Source: Phanerodontia chrysosporium (Eukaryota > Basidiomycota > Agaricomycetes > Polyporales > Phanerochaetaceae). From it: DNA of 64,000 nt. The translations under genes and the position numbers were made by a program. The stretch covers positions 2,294,001 to 2,358,000 of the forward strand of contig MJGA01000003.1 in the NCBI GenBank assembly GCA_001910725.1, read 5' to 3'. The notes under the pieces are model-generated. The model was not told the DNA's origin, made no database searches, and was given only the letters and a program-made list of their open reading frames with translations. Shown piece by piece: positions 59,589 through 64,000 of the stretch; the stretch's first letter is position 1, and each line of letters begins with the position of its first letter.

Positions 59589-60770
59589 ATGCACCTCCCC
59601 AACTTTCTCAACAAGCTTCGGCCGCACCACAAAGACTCCAAGTCCGACGCCCCCACCGCCGCTGCACCCGCTCCCGCTCCCGCCATGTCGCCCAAAGTAC
59701 GTGTCCCCTCGCGTCCCTCAACGCGCAGGCACTGACTAACGCCCCCTACAGCCCGTCCTCTACACCTTCGGCCTCTCTGTCTGGTCCGCCGTCGTGGAGC
59801 TCGCTGCGTAAGCGTGTTTCACGCCTCCCGTGACTGCCTCCGTAACTGACGCCACCCGCAGCCTCGAGCTCGGCGTCGAGATCGAGTCCAAGATCATCAA
59901 CGTCGTCGCCGGCGAGAACTTCAGCCCCGAATTCCTGAAGATTGTAAGTGTATATATGCACAATGTATCGCCACACGCTGACGCTTTTGTGCGCCGCAGA
60001 ACCCCGCGGGCACGATCCCGGCCATTGTCGCGCCCGACGGCAAGGTCTACGGCAACACCGTCGAGTCTCTGCGCTACATTCTCTCGGTCGCCCCCAAGAA
60101 GGTCACCCCTGGTCACGCCGAGATCATCGACAAGGTTCACGACGATGACCACGACCCCAACTTTGCTCTCCTGACCGCGGTAGGTTTCTCGCTTTATTCT
60201 CCAACAGTGCTTTGGCTTACGTCTTATGCAGCGCAACGAGGAGGAGCTCAAGAAGGCCGCCGAGGGCTTCCCCTTCACCTTCGTCACCAACCGTGAGTTA
60301 TCCACTCTCGCGCCACCTCTGTCCGTACTCACGCCGAGCCAGGCCAAAACGCGCTCGAGAAGTACTCTTCCTCTGCCGAGGGCGCCGCCTTCAAGGACTG
60401 GTACGCCGAGAAGCTGCAGAAGAACGGCGGCCTCCTGAAGGTCTACAAGGGCGAGGTCCCCGCCACCGACTTCTTTGCGATCTCGACCAAGCTCTGGGAG
60501 AACCTCACGAGCTACATCCTCCACGACCTCCCGCAGATCCTGCCCGAGTCCGGCTTCATCGCTGGCGCCGAGCCCGGCGAGGACGACTACCACGTCGCGG
60601 CGTGGCTCGCGCGCGTCACCTGGGTCACTGGCGGCAACAAGGAGCTCGACGGCTACAAGGCCCTCGAGAAGGAGCTCCACACCGACGTGCCCCCCAAGGT
60701 CGTCGCCTACTGGCAGCTGTGGGCTTCCCGCCCGAGCTGGTCGAAGGTCTATGCCGAGACCCTCCACTAA
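59589..60770 (+). CDS. Glutathione S-transferase-like protein
   Basis: MHLPNFLNKLRPHHKDSKSD is a basic leader, followed after Ala/Pro-rich sequence by MSPK|PVLYTFGLSVWSAVVELAA, LELGVEIESKIINVVAGENF, SPEFLKINPAGTIPAIVAPD and KVYGNTVESLRYILS: the thioredoxin-like N-terminal GST domain with the cis-Pro in GTIPAIV. The helical C-terminal domain has ALEKYSSSAEGAAFKDWYAE, FFAISTKLWENLTSYILHDL, EDDYHVAAWLARVTWV and SWSKVYAETLH, stop at 60768-60770. Introns near 59698-59752, 59808-59860, 59944-60000, 60182-60231 and 60292-60343. The Ser in FGLSVWS is in the usual catalytic place. An internal start at the second Met (MSPK) is possible. Detoxification role is inferred from family. Confidence 0.88.
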
Positions 60771-61041
60771 GCTCCCAAGCTCCCCTGATCGTTTCATGAA
60801 CCATTTGCACCAGATACCTCCCCCCTAATTCACTTCTCACCCGTTTCTGTGTAGGAGTTGTGTAGTATAAGTGGAAGTTACCATACCATGTATTGATATA
60901 CTAAATGAAAGGGTATAAACGTCCTCCAGAGTATGTGCCTAAAGCAAGTGAAAGCATGAGAAGACACTGTTTCATTGGCTCTCTAGAGAGCGCAGGTCCA
61001 TAAAGTCCGCCAGAGAACTTCGCCTCATCTCCTCGCGACAT

Positions 61042-62129
61042 TCACTCAAGCTGTAGCGCAATCAGACGTCTTGCTGTCGAAACGGGGCTGGCGTGCACTC
61101 ACACTTTCTTCAATTCATTCGCGGCGGTGATGCCGAGGACAAATTCGGCTTCAGTAGGCTCTCGCGAGGCGTGCCTGACGAGCTGGATGGCCGAGTCGTA
61201 GTAGTGGAGGGGCGTTAGGCCGTCTTCGTCGCGGGGCAGGAGCGGGAGAATGAAGCGGAAGTGGTGCAGCATGCGCGAGTGGGGGCGTAGGGTGGGATGG
61301 CGTGGAATGACCTCATGCGCGAGGTCGTCTGATGTACGGGCGTTGGGCGACGATAGCCGGCGACAGACAGGACGGAGAGCACGCACCGATTTCGCGGATG
61401 GTATGCAGAAGCGTCGTCCGGAAGCGCACCTCGCCTACCTGGCTCCCTGGCTCGCGCACGTCAGCGAAGGCGAATCCGTGAGAGCGGGCTGGACGCACCG
61501 GGCTTGCCCCATCCCTCCTGAGACCCGCCCTTCGGCTGCGACTCGTATGCAACGAGACAGGCACGAGCGTATTCCTGGTTGATATAGCGGAAGACCGGCT
61601 GCAGTGCCTCGCATCAGTACGCTTCGACGCCTTGGCTGCGACGTGCGCCCTGACCTTCGGGACATCGGCCCTCCCGAGGGTGTGATAAGCCTTGGAGATG
61701 CGCTGAAGCTTGCGATGCACGCCGATGCGCCTGTTCAAGCAGAAAGCGACAGAGACCACGAGCTACTCAGCAAGTCAACACTCTGGTCCTGGGCGGAGCG
61801 GGCTGGCGGTGATGACAGACCACTATGGCATATGCAGCGCCGATGACGGCAGCATTGAAGTTCCGTGTCCAGTTTCTGTTAGGTGAGGTTCGCACGGCCT
61901 GCGAGAGGAGACTAGCGCATGAGAGGCCAATGAAGAAGGTCAGACAAGAACGAGAACGATGTATGCTATGCCCGAGAGCGTCGACCTCCCCCACGACGAG
62001 CGTGGCATTCGCGTCCAGGCAGCATGAGATGGAAGTGGCGGACAACCTCAAAATGGCAACCGTATCATCGGCCGCTGCCGAAAGCAGTGTCTTTGTGGCG
62101 TCGCCCGTAAGCGCCAGACCCTCGTCCAT
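61042..62129 (-). CDS. Unrecognised protein with one likely membrane span
   Basis: From 62129: MDEGLALTGDATKTLLSAAA, then ATSISCCLDANATLVVGEVD, a hydrophobic stretch CLTFFIGLSCASLLSQAVRT and NRNWTRNFNAAVIGAAYAIV. After an intron (about 61,735-61,830) comes HRKLQRISKAYHTLGRADVP, KVRAHVAAKASKRTDA, then in a shifted frame EALQPVFRYINQEYARACLV and AYESQPKGGSQEGWGKP, EVRFRTTLLHTIREI, EVIPRHPTLRPHSRMLHHFR, FILPLLPRDEDGLTPLHYYD and REPTEAEFVLGITAANELKK. The end is LE with the stop at 61042-61044 if the GTGTGAGT intron is used. The frame change near 61,610 fits one lost base. I do not recognise the family. Confidence 0.6.
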
Positions 62130-62245
62130 GCCAGATTCTTTCTTTTTAAATGCGTTACAACGAGTTGTAGAGATGCGGAGGCCAGCCGCAAGAGCAACAT
62201 GCAAAAAGACAGAACTACTCCCAGAAGTCACCCCTGCGCATCCTC

Positions 62246-63668
62246 CTACACTTGGACGTTTTGCCTGAGGATCAAATGGATGAGTAAACGTCGTCTAGAG
62301 AACAATCACTGTAGATACGCACGCAAACTCCCCGATGACATTGCCCTGAGGCGAGTATTCGCATACAAAGAACTTCGCGAGCTGGATAGGGCTTCAGACA
62401 CGCGCCCGATCACGCTGCATGCGAAACGTACCCCGAAGCTTGCAGCGAATATGCCGCTGCACTGTTGCACGGCACATCCCACTTGCGTCGAGGCCTTCCA
62501 GACGACTTGAGTGAAATGCGAGGGAACAGGGTTGTTCGGGTCGTACTCGGCTGGGCCCATCGTAAACACCTGCAGACACACACTGGGTCGCAAAATGAAG
62601 TACTCACAAACTTCGTCCGTCCACGACTTGATCGCTGCAGCAATGTCGTAGGAGCTTCCAGTTCCAGCAGCAAGGTTCTCTGCAGGACAGCGTCAACATG
62701 TGTATTGGCTCACGGTAGGCCCGTGATTCATACCTCCAAAGGGACCAAGGCTTCCGCCGGAGTGCTGGAAAATACAACCGTTAGCCCACTGCTGAGCCTT
62801 GCTCGCGAGCTCGTCACTCCAGGTCAAGGCAGATGCGCCATGCTGAGCACGAATGGTGTTATGCGCGGACAAGTACTGCTCGATGTCGCTGTTGGACGTG
62901 CCAGAACCGGAACTAGCCTGGGTGGATTGAGGGGCCTGCGCAGAGGTCGTCTCTGGAGGAGGGGGCGGAGGGGCCTGAGTTGTAGTGACAGCCTTGGAGG
63001 TGTCCTTATTCGCCTGAACCGGGGCGGGAACAGGCTTTGGAGACGGCGTAGGAGAGGATTCCGGAGCGGGCTGAGGCGATGGCTTCGGTTGCTCTGGTGT
63101 CGGGCTAGGCGGGGGCGGCGAGGTAGCTGACCTAAAGCTCGTGATAAAGCGACTGGTGGAGATCGGAGCGAGTATGTGGGTCGTCAACTGGATTGGCTTC
63201 GAGTCAGCGGCAGGCGACTCAGGCTCTGACGCTACGGACGAGGTGACGACAATTGACGTCGATGCGCTGGGTGAAGTCACAAAGCTGGGCAAGGCGCCAC
63301 CGACGTTCGCGACTCCTGCCAGTGAAGTGGATACGGCTATAGGGGCGGAAAAGGTCGAATTATCTGATGGACTGTGATATATTATTAGTATACATGATTC
63401 CGACATACATCAGGTACTTACGCAGGCGAACACGACAGGACTTTCTCTGCACGGTGCCCAAGTCCCTGGAGGTCACTGTCATGACTTGTCCCCATGGGTC
63501 AGTGCCCATAACCCTCCCTGGATATCCCCATCGTTTCTTGCATGTGGAGGGACAGGCACTTTTGCCTTGATTGCGCCGGGCGCAAGCTGGTCCTGCGAAC
63601 CCTTCAGTGGCAAATGCCAAGAGGATGGCGAGGAGTAGGACAGAAGTTACTAAAGCGGAGCGAGGCAT
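62246..63668 (-). CDS. Secreted CAP (SCP/PR-1-like) protein with Pro/Ser/Thr-rich linker
   Basis: MPRSALVTSVLLLAILLAFA is a signal peptide (start 63668, chosen because it opens directly on it). The mature N terminus is Cys-rich (PACARRNQGKSACPSTCKKR); an intron inside the first open stretch is needed to reach VLSCSPAPSDNSTFSAPIA. A Pro/Ser/Thr linker of about 140 residues (SPPPPSPTPEQPKPSPQPAP) precedes the CAP domain: IEQYLSAHNTIRAQHGASAL, TWSDELASKAQQWANGCIFQ HSGGSLGPFGG|ENLAAGTGS, SWTDEVSEYDPNNPVPSHFT, QVVWKASTQVGCAVQQC, then FFVCEYSPQGNVIGEFAQNV QV. Both CAP signature regions are complete. Stop at 62246-62248. In yeasts such proteins bind sterols; in plant-associated fungi they are secreted. 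No sign of transfer. Confidence 0.92.
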
Positions 63669-64000
63669 CTCAGAAGTAATGAAAGCGGAAAAGTGCCTCG
63701 AGTGAGTGAAAATCACGAAGGAATGAAAGCAGGTAGGACACTGTCCCGATACCTAAAACTCGCCCAGCGCAAGACAAAGAAATGGGGGAAGCAAGCAGGA
63801 AGGAAGGCGGAGGCCCCGACACAATCGTGTCCTGTTATAAATAAGCCCCGGTGGGATTTTTTTCTGACCGTCGGTAGCCTGCATGGTGCGGGGTCATCGA
63901 GTTCATCGCGACCTCCCGTCGCCACGGCAATCGTGATCGTTCGCATGCTCACCTCGACAACCTCGCTCATTAACGCTCAGGAATCCCGACACGGCCTAGG
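63669..64000. other. Upstream region of the CAP gene to the window end
   Basis: Promoter region of the CAP gene, with an AT-rich TTATAAATAA at 63836-63845 in a GC-rich context. No gene is supported to the end of the window. Confidence 0.45.

Noticed and set aside
59760..60797. Minus-strand open frame of 345 residues
   Set aside because: Antisense to the GST exons and introns. The true strand shows clear GST sequence and splice sites.

Overview
The window is a gene-dense piece of nuclear DNA from a filamentous basidiomycete, most likely a wood-decay Agaricomycete. The signs are compact genes cut by many introns of about 50-60 bases (GT...AG), Ser-rich disordered regulators typical of that class, a secreted GH74 xyloglucanase with a fungal cellulose-binding module, and a tRNA-Ser(UGA) with a short intron. 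I place about 31 protein-coding loci and one tRNA. I see no transposon, CRISPR array, virus or prokaryotic operon.

Layout. 0-5.4 kb: a dienelactone hydrolase (5' end outside the window) tail to tail with a fatty-aldehyde-type dehydrogenase, then translation elongation factor EF-1alpha with a 5'UTR intron. 6-14.5 kb: PAS-kinase-type protein kinase, RPL32, MEMO-family protein, TFC7/YNL108C-like phosphoglycerate mutase fold protein, Stm1/SERBP1-like ribosome-binding protein, then two doubtful small ORFs. 15-24 kb: Spp1-type PHD subunit of the Set1 histone methylase complex, Elongator subunit Elp5, tRNA-Ser, a Sur7-like membrane protein and Lsm1. 24-38 kb: Snf4 (AMPK gamma) head to head with an Ssh4/Ear1-type Rsp5 adaptor, a small membrane protein, cytosolic Asp-tRNA synthetase head to head with mitochondrial aspartate aminotransferase, a Ser-rich unknown protein and an Mtm1-like mitochondrial carrier. 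38-54 kb: GH74-CBM1, a 1.6 kb gene-free stretch, an LRR-DH-PH RhoGEF, an LRR protein, a multipass membrane protein head to head with Tvp23. 54-64 kb: Msg5-type MAP kinase phosphatase, a BTB protein, a GST, an unknown protein and a secreted CAP/PR-1 protein.

There is no evident single pathway. The content is housekeeping plus signalling: translation (EF-1alpha, RPL32, Stm1-like, Asp-RS, Elp5, tRNA), RNA and chromatin (Lsm1, Spp1), nutrient signalling (PAS-type kinase, Snf4, Ssh4), polarity and stress signalling (RhoGEF, Msg5-like), and a few secreted proteins.

The most important technical observation is that several clearly conserved genes, including EF-1alpha, carry frame breaks that each look like the loss of one base. 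The same direction recurs in at least five loci. I read this as uncorrected single-base deletions in the assembly rather than biology. I found no convincing undescribed system. The most unusual real structures are a dienelactone hydrolase cut into eleven exons, one of only 9 bases, and a 10-base exon in TVP23.
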